DNA from: Terriglobus albidus
Lineage (GTDB): Bacteria; Acidobacteriota; Terriglobia; Terriglobales; Acidobacteriaceae
Assembly: GCF_008000815.1 (NCBI RefSeq)
Contig: NZ_CP042806.1
Span: 4,092,001 to 4,156,000, forward strand
Reading direction: 5' to 3'
DNA length: 64,000 nt
Shown: positions 24,779 to 33,128 of the stretch, one piece after another
Layout of the letters: each line of letters begins with the position of its first letter
How positions within the stretch are numbered: position 1 is the stretch's first letter
Position numbers and translations under genes: made by a program
Notes under the pieces: generated by a model
Databases searched by the model: none
Told to the model about the DNA's origin: nothing
What the model saw: only the letters and a program-made list of their open reading frames with translations

Positions 24779-26677
24779 ATGTGTTCCATCGATGCCAGGA
24801 GAATCGCCACAACAGCCGGGCTGATTCTCGCCTCCGTATTTGCCGGCGCTCAGAACGTGAACTGGCCCTACTACGGCGGAGATCAGGGAGGCATGAAGTT
24901 TTCCGCCCTGACCCAGGTCACCAAACAGAACGTCAGCCAGCTGAAACTTGCATGGGAGTGGAAGACAGACGAGAAAGACCTCAAGGAATTCGCTACGAAA
25001 CCTGGTGTCTTCGAAGCCACTCCACTCGTCGTGGATGGAACCATGTATCTGGTGACACCGTACAACCGGGTCGTAGCCCTGGATCCAGTTACAGGGAAGG
25101 AAAAGTGGAGTTACGACCCTGAGGCCTACAAGGACGGCCAGCCCCCCAATGGAACAGGATTCGTCCATCGCGGCATCGCGCTGCGCAAGGACTCAGCTAC
25201 AGGAACGTATACCGTTTATCTGAATACGCGCTCAACGCTGCTGGCGCTTAACGCTGCGACCGGCAAGTTGATTCCCACCTTCGGCAAAGACGGCAAGGTT
25301 AATCTGCTCGAAGGCCTGCGCTGGCAGGTTGATCCCAAGCGTTATACCAACACTTCTCCACCGGTGGTCTATAAGAATCTGGTCATCGTCGGCAATGGCG
25401 TTGGCGATCGCTTGATGTACAAGCAGGATCCTCCGGGTGACGTGCGCGCGTACGACGCTATCACCGGGAAACAGATCTGGTCGTTCCACACTGTGCCGTG
25501 GACCGGCGAATACGGCGCCGACACCTGGAAAGAAAACTCCAACGAATACACCGGACACACCAACGTGTGGGCCCCAATGACGCTCGATGAGAAGCGTGGT
25601 CTTCTCTACATGCCTGTCAGCACGCCAAGCAACGATTTCTATGGCGCTCGCAGAAAGGGTATGGGCTTGTTTGCGGACTCACTCGTATGCCTGGATGCCG
25701 CCACCGGCAAACGCAAGTGGCACTATCAGCTTGTCCATCACGGCCTGTGGGACTATGACCCGCCCTCTCCGCCAAGTCTGATCACCATCAAGATGGCCGG
25801 CAAAACCATTAATGCCGTGACTCAACCCACCAAGCAGGGTTATCTCTACACCTTTGACCGCGTCACCGGAAAACCGGTATGGCCGATTGTGGAGACCCCC
25901 GTTGAGCAGTCGACCATCAAGGGAGAAGAATCCTGGCCAACCCAGCCAATTCCTACGCTTCCTGAGCCAATCGCGCCTCAGGGAGTTTCCCTTGACGATG
26001 CGTTTGATCTCAGTCCGGAGCTGCACGCCGAAGCTATCGAGCGCCTGAAGACTTTGAAGCTGGGCCCTCTGTTCACTCCTCCCTCGTATCAGGGAAGCAT
26101 GATGCGCCCCGGCATTCTTGGTGGAGCCAACTGGGGTGGCGCAGCCTTCGATCCGCAAACCGGCATGCTGTACATCAAGGTCAACAACATGGCCGCGGTG
26201 GCCAAACTGGGCATCTTCGATCACACTGGACCGCGCGCCAAAGAGGTTGACTCCGACTATGTCACCGAGGGCCGGACAAACGGTCTGTTTCACGATGGCC
26301 TGCCGATTGTGAAAGGGCCGTACGGTCTGGTCACTGCGATCAATATGAATACCGGCAAGAAAGTGTGGCAGGTCCCCTTTGGAGATGATGCCGAGATGCG
26401 AGCCAATCCGGCACTGAAGGGCCTGAAACTTCCAGACAAGCTCGGCGCCGTGGGAACGATGGGGGCGATTGTCACAAAGACCGGTTTGCTCTTCGTCGGC
26501 GGTGGCGATGCCGCTTTCCACGCCCTTGACGTTGTGGATGGGAAAGATCTTTGGACCTTCGGCACGAAGGTTCGCACCGGGGGTACGCCGATGACCTACA
26601 TGATTGGCGGCAAACAATACATCGCCATTGCGGTTGGCTCCGGAGACAGCGCGAGTCTGATGGTTTTCACGCTTTAG
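24779..26677 (+). CDS. PQQ-dependent dehydrogenase (glucose dehydrogenase-like propeller)
   Basis: Periplasmic quinoprotein of 632 residues without a haem motif. After a signal peptide ending near AGAQN comes NWPYYGGDQGGMKFSAL, then QVTKQNVSQLKLAWEW, the standard first blade of membrane-type glucose, quinate and related dehydrogenases. Docking repeats include DPVTGKEKW, AITGKQIWSF, AATGKRKWHY and NMNTGKKVWQ; GGANWGGAAFDPQTGMLYI is the late conserved blade. Since it lacks both membrane helices and cytochrome, electrons must go to a separate carrier. ATG 24779 has GAGGAG about 11 nt upstream; an in-frame GTG at 24746 lacks one. It is probably cotranscribed with the amidohydrolase 25 bp downstream. 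Confidence 0.9.
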   Translation: MCSIDARRIATTAGLILASVFAGAQNVNWPYYGGDQGGMKFSALTQVTKQNVSQLKLAWEWKTDEKDLKEFATKPGVFEATPLVVDGTMYLVTPYNRVVALDPVTGKEKWSYDPEAYKDGQPPNGTGFVHRGIALRKDSATGTYTVYLNTRSTLLALNAATGKLIPTFGKDGKVNLLEGLRWQVDPKRYTNTSPPVVYKNLVIVGNGVGDRLMYKQDPPGDVRAYDAITGKQIWSFHTVPWTGEYGADTWKENSNEYTGHTNVWAPMTLDEKRGLLYMPVSTPSNDFYGARRKGMGLFADSLVCLDAATGKRKWHYQLVHHGLWDYDPPSPPSLITIKMAGKTINAVTQPTKQGYLYTFDRVTGKPVWPIVETPVEQSTIKGEESWPTQPIPTLPEPIAPQGVSLDDAFDLSPELHAEAIERLKTLKLGPLFTPPSYQGSMMRPGILGGANWGGAAFDPQTGMLYIKVNNMAAVAKLGIFDHTGPRAKEVDSDYVTEGRTNGLFHDGLPIVKGPYGLVTAINMNTGKKVWQVPFGDDAEMRANPALKGLKLPDKLGAVGTMGAIVTKTGLLFVGGGDAAFHALDVVDGKDLWTFGTKVRTGGTPMTYMIGGKQYIAIAVGSGDSASLMVFTL

Positions 26678-26702
26678 CCAACATCCGATGAAGGAGTGAC
26701 CG

Positions 26703-28067
26703 ATGCATTTGATATTTAGCAGACTGGCCATCACCGTTGCGGTACTCGCACTAGGTGCATCCGCCGTGCTCGCCCAGGCCCCAAAGAAAGTGGCGCTGGT
26801 CGGTGGCATGCTCATTACAGGACGTGAGGAACAGCCTCTCCATCACGCCGCGGTTCTGATTGAAGGAAATCGCATCGTCGCTGTAGGCCCCATGGACCAG
26901 GTAAAAATCCCTGCGGATGCAACGGTAATCGACACGTCCAATAAGACGATGCTTCCCGGCCTGATCGACACACATGTACACGTGGTACTCGTGGGTCACG
27001 GCGACTATCCTCGCTACTTCAAGTGGCTCGACGATCACAAGCAGGAGTATCCGCTCAGCCGCATCATGGATATCTCCGCAAAGCAGCTGCTGATGGCGGG
27101 TGTCACCAGTGGCGTCGATCTCGGCTCGCCATTGCAGGAGGTGCTGGACCTCCGCACACGCATCAATAAGGGAATGCCCGGACCACGCCTTCAGGTGAGC
27201 GGCCCGTGGCTAACAAGGCATGTTGCCATCTTCCCTGCAAACTATCAGATCGACGTGAAAAGCCCGGAGATGGCTGCGTCAGAGGTGGAACGGCTTGCAA
27301 ACGCCGGTGTTGATGTCATCAAGGCGCATTCCGGCCTTACCCGTGAAGATTACTTCGCCATCGTACAGGCAGCACACAAGCACAACATTAAGGTGCATGC
27401 GCATATCTATGACGAGGAGTCTGTTCGCAATGCCTTCGATGCCGGTGTGGACGTATTACAGCATGTCGGTTCGGCGGGCCTGCCGGAGTATTCCAAGCAA
27501 CTGCAGTACGACCTTGCCCGTTCGGGCCGTCCTGTGGTCCCGACCGTCTATCACCGGGCCTGGCTCTATCCGGACACGATCGACTTCCCTGAGCGTCTTG
27601 ATGATCCGGAGTTCAAGGAGGAGCTCGGGGAACCGCTGTACTCCGAGGTAATGGACTCCTTCAAGAACTTTGCCTCCCTCGGTTACTTCCAGCGTGTCGA
27701 CCGCGAACAGTTCTTCGGCGACAAATCCATCCGGCAGTGGATCGACGGCGGAGAGGTCGTCAGCATGGGCACCGACAACGGAACACCCGCCAACTTTCAT
27801 AAGGATGCCCTCTGGCGTGAGATGAAGGTCTTTGTCGACCACGGCATGTCGCCGATGCGGGTCATCATCGATGCGACTCGCGTCAATGCCCGCAATGTCA
27901 TGGGGATTCGTGACCTAGGCACTGTGGAGCCCGGCAAGCTCGCGGACGTGATTGCCGTTGACGGCAATCCCCTTGCCGATATCTCCGTTCTGGGGCGCGT
28001 CGATGTCGTCGTCAAAGACGGTGTCATTTACAAGGGCGCCCCCGCTCCTGCGACCAAAAAGAAATAA
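26703..28067 (+). CDS. Secreted amidohydrolase-superfamily metalloenzyme
   Basis: 454 residues with a signal peptide (to about 25, VLAQ). Metal ligands are visible as His91 and His93 (DTHVHV), Lys near 206 (VIKAHSG), His in VHAHIYDE, His in LQHVGS and Asp near 355 (MGTDNGTP); LGTVEPGKLADVIAVDGNPL is the closing motif. This set fits the imidazolonepropionase/prolidase-like branch with a carboxylated lysine. The substrate is unknown; relatives cleave cyclic amides or peptides ending in proline. GAAGGAG stands before the ATG. It follows the PQQ dehydrogenase by 25 bp and has a strong terminator. Confidence 0.9.
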   Translation: MHLIFSRLAITVAVLALGASAVLAQAPKKVALVGGMLITGREEQPLHHAAVLIEGNRIVAVGPMDQVKIPADATVIDTSNKTMLPGLIDTHVHVVLVGHGDYPRYFKWLDDHKQEYPLSRIMDISAKQLLMAGVTSGVDLGSPLQEVLDLRTRINKGMPGPRLQVSGPWLTRHVAIFPANYQIDVKSPEMAASEVERLANAGVDVIKAHSGLTREDYFAIVQAAHKHNIKVHAHIYDEESVRNAFDAGVDVLQHVGSAGLPEYSKQLQYDLARSGRPVVPTVYHRAWLYPDTIDFPERLDDPEFKEELGEPLYSEVMDSFKNFASLGYFQRVDREQFFGDKSIRQWIDGGEVVSMGTDNGTPANFHKDALWREMKVFVDHGMSPMRVIIDATRVNARNVMGIRDLGTVEPGKLADVIAVDGNPLADISVLGRVDVVVKDGVIYKGAPAPATKKK

Positions 28068-28100
28068 ATCGGGCACAATCGCACCCTAAGGCGTGTCATC

Positions 28101-28128
28101 AGGTGCCGGCCTCCGGCACCTGTTTTTT
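28101..28128 (+). terminator. Rho-independent terminator after the amidohydrolase
   Basis: AGGTGCCGG-CCT-CCGGCACCT followed by GTTTTTTT; a textbook structure that closes the PQQ dehydrogenase/amidohydrolase transcript. Confidence 0.95.
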
Positions 28129-28241
28129 TCCAAACGGCGAATTATAGGTTGACGACTCCAATGAAATCTGCGATTTTTCAGATAATTCCACGTACGCAGC
28201 CAGTTCCAGGCCAACCAATACAAGCAAGTCACGAGGGTAGG

Positions 28242-29198
28242 ATGGACTTCCGCATCCGGCAGTTGGAGTATTATCTCGTTCTGGCAGAACACCTGAATTT
28301 CGGTAAAGCAGCGCGTGCCCTGAACATCGCGCAGCCTACACTCTCATTCCAGATCAAGTCGTTGGAAACCTCGCTCGGCGTCAGCTTGTTTGATCGCACG
28401 CAGCGCCGTGTGCAACTAACCCCGGAGGGCGTGCGCCTGCAGGCCCACGCGAAAGCGATCCTGGAAGAAGCACGGCGAGCTCTGATCGATATGGAAGAGA
28501 AGCCCCGTGAGCACCTGACAATCGCCTGCGGTCCGGTAGGTCAGCACACCGTCCTTCCAGATGTGCTGCGCGAACTTCGGCTGCGCGGTACCGGACTCGA
28601 TCTCGAGGTTCTAATGCTGTCGCCGGAGGCTATGAAGATGGCCGCAGTCAACGGAACCGTCGATGCACTTCTGATGACGCCTGACTGGCAATTACGCGGT
28701 ATGGAGTTCACTCCGTTGCGCGCCGAGAAGCTCTCCGCGGTACTTCCTGAGCAACATCCCGCAGTGGAGCGCGGCTCCATTTCACTCGAAGAGTTTGCGA
28801 AAAGCCCGATCTTCATTGCATCTGCAAAAGACTGCCACAAGCATCGCGGATTCGTGACAGGACTGCTGGAACAACATGGCCTGACCGCCACTCTCGTCGA
28901 AGCCCCTCTGGAAACCGGAATTCGCTACGCCATGGTTGCAGCCGGCAGAGGTGTGGGACTGGCTGCGGGATCGATGGCCCGTGCCAATTTCCCAGGAATC
29001 CGGGTTATCCCCTTCGATCGTGCCATCCACAACATGGTGCTTGGGCTTGTCTGGCAGAAAGGGAATGCTTCTCATGCCCTTGAGATCTTTCGTGAAGTAG
29101 TCGAGGACGTGGTCAGCACTCAGAATGCTGCATTGATCCCCTTCCCGCCTGCACCGGTCGAAGCAACGCGGGCCGAACAGGAGATGCGGCCCGCTTAG
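28242..29198 (+). CDS. LysR-family transcriptional regulator
   Basis: 318 residues. The N-terminal winged helix (MDFRIRQLEYYLVLAEHLNF, GKAARALNIAQPTLSFQIKSLE) is standard LysR, and from about 90 a periplasmic-binding-protein-like effector domain follows (LTIACGPVGQHTVLPDVLREL). It belongs to the group that binds aromatic or small-acid inducers, but the inducer is not deducible. GAGG just before ATG 28242 selects this start over an upstream TTG at 28149. It lies after the PQQ dehydrogenase/amidohydrolase unit and is convergent with the MHS transporter gene, overlapping it by 86 bp. Confidence 0.94.
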   Translation: MDFRIRQLEYYLVLAEHLNFGKAARALNIAQPTLSFQIKSLETSLGVSLFDRTQRRVQLTPEGVRLQAHAKAILEEARRALIDMEEKPREHLTIACGPVGQHTVLPDVLRELRLRGTGLDLEVLMLSPEAMKMAAVNGTVDALLMTPDWQLRGMEFTPLRAEKLSAVLPEQHPAVERGSISLEEFAKSPIFIASAKDCHKHRGFVTGLLEQHGLTATLVEAPLETGIRYAMVAAGRGVGLAAGSMARANFPGIRVIPFDRAIHNMVLGLVWQKGNASHALEIFREVVEDVVSTQNAALIPFPPAPVEATRAEQEMRPA

Positions 29199-30477
29199 CA
29201 GGTGGCGCAATCGTCTGATCCGGCAGGAAGAAGAGGGAGACAAAACTGACGGCACACGCCCCCAGGAGATAGATCGCCGGAGATCGCGGATTACCGGTCA
29301 ATTGGACCAGCCCAGAGTAGATTGCAGGCGCGAACCCTCCGAATGCCAGCACAGCTACGTTATAGCTGGTCGCCACACCCACGCTTCGAACCTGCGTGGG
29401 AAAGATTCTGGCGATAATATAACTCTGCGGTGCGCTATAGATAGCGCCCAGCACCGTCAGGATGCTGCAGCCCACCAGCATGCGAGTCACCGATGGCTGG
29501 CGGGTCACCAGCACGATGGCCGGCCACACCGCGATCGTCAATAACAGCAGCGCCACGATCATGATCTTCCGGCTGTTCTCCGGCGTGGAAATACGCGCAA
29601 CCACCGGCACCACAATCATGTTGATGATCGATGTGATGTACATCAGAACGAATGGCGACCATTCAGGCAGGCCGAGAGTTTGACTGACAAACGCCGGCAA
29701 ATAGACGCGGAAGTAGATATTCGCCGTCAGCGCTGCGATGGTTGCCGCTGAAAGCAAGATCAGAGACCGGTAGTGATACATCAACCGGGCCGTCGAGACC
29801 TTCGCTCGTTCCACACTTAGAAATTCGTAGCTTTCATCCAGACGTTTGCGAATGTACACGCCGATTGGAGCCAATAGCAGGGGCATAGCCAGCATGCCGC
29901 GCCATCCCCAGCTTGCCCGATGGACCGGCGCAAGATTCGTAAAGATCACTCCCGCCGTCGCGGCCACAATGCCACCCAGGCCTTGACTGGCCAACTGCAG
30001 GCTTGCGAAGAGAGGTTTACGGTGAACCGGTCCCTGCTCCATTAGATACGCGGTAGCAGTACCCAGTTCGCCACCCAGGGCAAAGCCCTGCATAATACGC
30101 GCAACCAGCACAAGCAAAGGGGCCCAGATACCAATCGTGGCGTATGACGGTGTAGCGATCATCACCACGGTTCCGGCCAGTGTGATCTCCAGGGACAACA
30201 GGAGCGCCGCCCGTCGCCCTTTGCGGTCGCCATATGCTCCAATCACAATTCCACCAATTGGCCTGACTAGATAAGAGATGCCAAACATGCCAAACGTCAG
30301 CAGCATCGATACGGCGGGATCGTTGTGAGGAAAGAAGATAGGAGATAGCGTCACCGCAACGAACGCGTAGACCGTCACACTGTAGAACTCAAGTGCGTTA
30401 CCGAAACACGCTGCAAACACGACGCGGACAGGCAGGGGTTTACGAGAAACACCGGGGTCAGGGCGCGAGGAATGCAT
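29113..30477 (-). CDS. MFS transporter, metabolite:H+ symporter type
   Basis: Twelve-helix inner-membrane proton symporter of the MHS branch (relatives take up shikimate, alpha-ketoglutarate, proline or citrate). ACFGNALEFYSVTVYAF is the first helix, and the loop motif GAYGDRKGRRAAL with RPIGGIV before it is diagnostic. 454 residues from ATG 30477, which has GGAG 6 nt upstream; the upstream extension in the same frame is rejected. Its last 28 codons overlap the 3' end of the LysR gene on the other strand. It may end a leftward unit with the LanC-like and CHRD genes (99- and 42-bp gaps). Confidence 0.9.
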   Translation of the reverse strand: MHSSRPDPGVSRKPLPVRVVFAACFGNALEFYSVTVYAFVAVTLSPIFFPHNDPAVSMLLTFGMFGISYLVRPIGGIVIGAYGDRKGRRAALLLSLEITLAGTVVMIATPSYATIGIWAPLLVLVARIMQGFALGGELGTATAYLMEQGPVHRKPLFASLQLASQGLGGIVAATAGVIFTNLAPVHRASWGWRGMLAMPLLLAPIGVYIRKRLDESYEFLSVERAKVSTARLMYHYRSLILLSAATIAALTANIYFRVYLPAFVSQTLGLPEWSPFVLMYITSIINMIVVPVVARISTPENSRKIMIVALLLLTIAVWPAIVLVTRQPSVTRMLVGCSILTVLGAIYSAPQSYIIARIFPTQVRSVGVATSYNVAVLAFGGFAPAIYSGLVQLTGNPRSPAIYLLGACAVSFVSLFFLPDQTIAPPAKRAASPVRPALLRPVQAGRGSMQHSEC

Positions 30478-30576
30478 CTCGTCTCCGATCGTAGAAACAG
30501 GTTTTCCAGGGTGGCCAGCGAACGCTCGTGTGGCGCTAGTGTAGCGCACTTTGCGCTGATCGCCTGATAACACGCC

Positions 30577-32025
30577 CTAAAGCTTTGAACTCAGCGGAAA
30601 TGGATTGTCTGGCCACGAAATCGGCTGCCAACCACTGGAACCCGCGACAGCCGCATGCAATAGAGCGCTTCCGGTTCCTGCGGCGCCAAATGAATAACCC
30701 GTTTCCCACGTGTCGAACGGCGCAGGAACATGGCTGTAGCTGTCATACCAACGGCTGCGATGACCGTAGAAGTCCATCATCTGGATAGTCTGCCGCCCGA
30801 TACGATCCACCGCTTCCTTGTATCGTGTATCCCGTGTCACCTTCCCCATACCTAGAAGGAATTCTATTACGCCGGCCTTGCCCGAGTGCTGGCAAAGCAC
30901 ATTCTCTTCCGGCGCCATCGTCGTCAATGGGCGCTGCAATGCGCTCAGAATGCCGTCAGCCAGCTTCTCCGACATCTGGAAGAAAGCGTTATCGGCAGTA
31001 ACTTTGTGCAGCTGATAAAACAGGCGCGCGGTACCGGCTGCTCCCTGGCTGAAGCCAATTTGAAACGTGGTCGACTGCGCAGGAAGACAGTACGGAATCA
31101 GAACGCCTTCCTTCTGCCGGCAGGCAACGCGTTCAATACGAAGCGCGCCTTCGCGTGCTGCCTGCAGATAGTCAGCCTGTTCGGTATCCTCATACGCCCG
31201 AGCCAGCGTGTAGGCAATGCCTGCGGCGCCGTACTCAAAGTTGGGGACATACGTTCCATCCGTTTGCTGGATGCGGCGGGATGGAAGTTCACTCAGGTGG
31301 ACGCCGTTACCCGAATCTTGCAAAGCGACTAATCTGTCGGCCCCTTGTGCTGCTACATGACGGTAGCCGGAGTCATCCAGAGTCTGCGCGGCATACAGCA
31401 GATAGAGGATTACACTGCTGTCGCCCGCGATGCTCGATGTCTCTGACCAGCTAACACCGTCACTGTCGCGGACGGCTGACTCGCTCAGATAAGCGGTGAT
31501 GGCCTCTGCCGCGTGTTTAATCGATGTCTCCTGGCTGATGCGCCAGGTTTCCGTCAGCGCAAACCCTACACCGGACAGGCCGTCGTAGAACGAGTGCCGC
31601 GTTCCGGGAGTCACCTCCGGAGCCCGCAGCATCTGTGGCCAGGTAGCGGAGAGAAAGCGAGCGCCACTTACCGCGTCTTCGAGGTAAGTGGCGTCTCCGG
31701 TAGCTGTATACATTTCAAGAAGGAAGAGGAGAATTCCCGCGCTTCCCCGGCGGATGTTTCTGCTCTGCGCCGCAGAGAGCTCGCGGCTGGGATGAATCGG
31801 CTCGGGCAGCCAATACTTCCCCTGCGATGTCCTCATCTCTCCGGCACGGATCCATCGTGCGGCTTCCATGGCGCCGTGCAACAAATCGTTGCGCGTATCT
31901 GCAGACGACATCTTCGCCGGAACCGCCAGCGCAGACAACGAGCAGCCCGCAACCGCGGAAGCAACTGCGCCCTTGAGAAACGAACGCCTCGATCGATCCT
32001 GCTGCAGCAGATGTAACCGGTACAC
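30577..32025 (-). CDS. Tat-exported LanC-like alpha/alpha-toroid protein
   Basis: 482 residues. A twin-arginine signal SRRSFLKGAVASAVAGC ends in a possible lipobox (VAGC), so the product may be a periplasmic lipoprotein. The remainder shows the LanC-type repeated Gly motif in six helical hairpins: GSAGILLFLLEMY, GLSGVGFAL, GAAGIAYTLARAY, GAAGTARLFYQL, SGKAGVIEFLLGMG and GAAGTGSALLHA. In LanC cyclases two Cys and one His bind zinc; here only CQHSG near 382 resembles the Cys-His-Gly site, and the first Cys position reads FSQGAAG, so cyclase activity is doubtful. GTG start at 32025 with AAGGAG 6 nt upstream. Confidence 0.72.
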   Translation of the reverse strand: MYRLHLLQQDRSRRSFLKGAVASAVAGCSLSALAVPAKMSSADTRNDLLHGAMEAARWIRAGEMRTSQGKYWLPEPIHPSRELSAAQSRNIRRGSAGILLFLLEMYTATGDATYLEDAVSGARFLSATWPQMLRAPEVTPGTRHSFYDGLSGVGFALTETWRISQETSIKHAAEAITAYLSESAVRDSDGVSWSETSSIAGDSSVILYLLYAAQTLDDSGYRHVAAQGADRLVALQDSGNGVHLSELPSRRIQQTDGTYVPNFEYGAAGIAYTLARAYEDTEQADYLQAAREGALRIERVACRQKEGVLIPYCLPAQSTTFQIGFSQGAAGTARLFYQLHKVTADNAFFQMSEKLADGILSALQRPLTTMAPEENVLCQHSGKAGVIEFLLGMGKVTRDTRYKEAVDRIGRQTIQMMDFYGHRSRWYDSYSHVPAPFDTWETGYSFGAAGTGSALLHAAVAGSSGWQPISWPDNPFPLSSKL

Positions 32026-32067
32026 GGTTCTCTCCTTGCCTGCTACTTCCTTACTCGGCTTGCCCGT

Positions 32068-32514
32068 TTATTCCTTTACGACCTGTCCGCGAATTTCGCC
32101 ACCTGGATTCGCAGCGGTATGGACATTAAAGTACCATTTACCATCCAGCAGGTCTTTCGCTTGTTCCTGCGATAACGTCGCTGTACCTTCCAATGGACTC
32201 TCAATCGGGTTTACCTTGACGGGAACCTGCGGCTTTGCATTGGCGTCCTCGGCTGCCGGTCCGTGAAAGTGTGCTGCGGTGACCGGTCCGGTCAGGCCCT
32301 TGAAGGTCACACGGTATTTCAGCTCGCCTGTGTCCGTATCCAGGGTGGCTGTCAGCGTGCCTGTACCGGCGACATCTTTGGCCGGCACTTCATGGGAACC
32401 TGCCAGATCAGCTTTCAGTGATATCTGCGCTGCGAAAGCGCTCAACGATCCAAGGGACAAAACGGCGGCTGCTATGACGAAACGCATCGGAGTACGACTC
32501 TGTAGAAAAGACAT
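32068..32514 (-). CDS. Secreted CHRD-domain protein
   Basis: 148 residues with a signal peptide (cleavage near AFAAQ, about 30) and one CHRD domain: LKADLAGSHEVPAKDVAGTG, KYRVTFKGLTGPVTAAHFHG and the ending YFNVHTAANPGGEIRGQV. The family is named after chordin; bacterial members are small secreted beta proteins of unknown role. AGAGGA 8 nt before ATG 32514 supports this start. It is the first gene of a possible leftward unit with the LanC-like gene 42 bp downstream. Confidence 0.9.
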   Translation of the reverse strand: MSFLQSRTPMRFVIAAAVLSLGSLSAFAAQISLKADLAGSHEVPAKDVAGTGTLTATLDTDTGELKYRVTFKGLTGPVTAAHFHGPAAEDANAKPQVPVKVNPIESPLEGTATLSQEQAKDLLDGKWYFNVHTAANPGGEIRGQVVKE

Positions 32515-33128
32515 ACGATTTTCCTCTCAAACAACAAACAAGTTAGAGGGCCGGAACGGCCGGCGTGATGCTTCCAGGCAGCGTTGCGCACGGCATCGCT
32601 CAAGAAATAAAAATTCAAAATGTCAGGAAAAGGTGCCGCCTAACCAACGCGCGTGCTCAACCTGCCGGAAGCCAAAGAGGCCTAGCGGGAGCAACAACAA
32701 CGCCGATTGGTGCGACGCATCATGATCGTGATAGTAGAGTCCAGACTGCTCCACGTCAAGCCTACGAATCTGCCTCGGCATAAAGGGCGGAGTTCGAACG
32801 AAGTAGGTTGTGTTTTCTCCTGGTCTCGAACTTTGGTTAGACCTTAGATCGCCGCCTGACACAACGTTGGTCATGCCTTTTCAAATCGGAGAAGGGTCGT
32901 CGCATATCCAGTACGACTCCTCGCCGGTGACTGCTTTGCCCCGATAAATTCAAGTATTTAGAAAAGCTTTCTTTTCTATGCGTTTCATCAAAGGAAAAAA
33001 TCCAATAGAGGGACAAAATTTCCATTGACCCTCGTCCATTCAGCCCCCTATAGTTCCCTCCGAATTTTGGCAGCGATCAATCATGTCTCCCAAATTGGTC
33101 TGACCAGAATATCGCGAAGGAGCTTTGT
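32515..33128. other. Gene-free divergent region
   Basis: 614 bp between the CHRD gene and TonB receptor 2. The right end has the promoter at 33025-33054. The small open frames on both strands have no Shine-Dalgarno and no coding pattern, and no repeat or RNA structure is recognised. AT content rises toward 32940-33010, as expected upstream of a strong promoter. Confidence 0.6.
33025..33054 (+). promoter_or_regulatory. Sigma-70-type promoter of TonB receptor 2
   Basis: TTGACC (-35) and TATAGT (-10) with an 18-bp spacer, placed about 75 bp before the receptor's ATG. Found by eye; the match to consensus is good. Confidence 0.6.

Noticed and set aside
25679-26815. 378-codon leftward frame opposite the PQQ dehydrogenase
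   Set aside because: Antisense shadow that crosses a gene boundary without any motif or ribosome-binding site.
28149-28241. Upstream TTG start for the LysR gene
   Set aside because: It adds 31 non-conserved residues; the ATG at 28242 has a good ribosome-binding site and begins the winged helix.
32623-33025. Two short leftward frames in the 32.5-33.1 kb gap
   Set aside because: A hydrophobic run (LLLLPLGLFGF) looked like a sorting-signal helix, but there is no start site, no upstream domain and no coding pattern.
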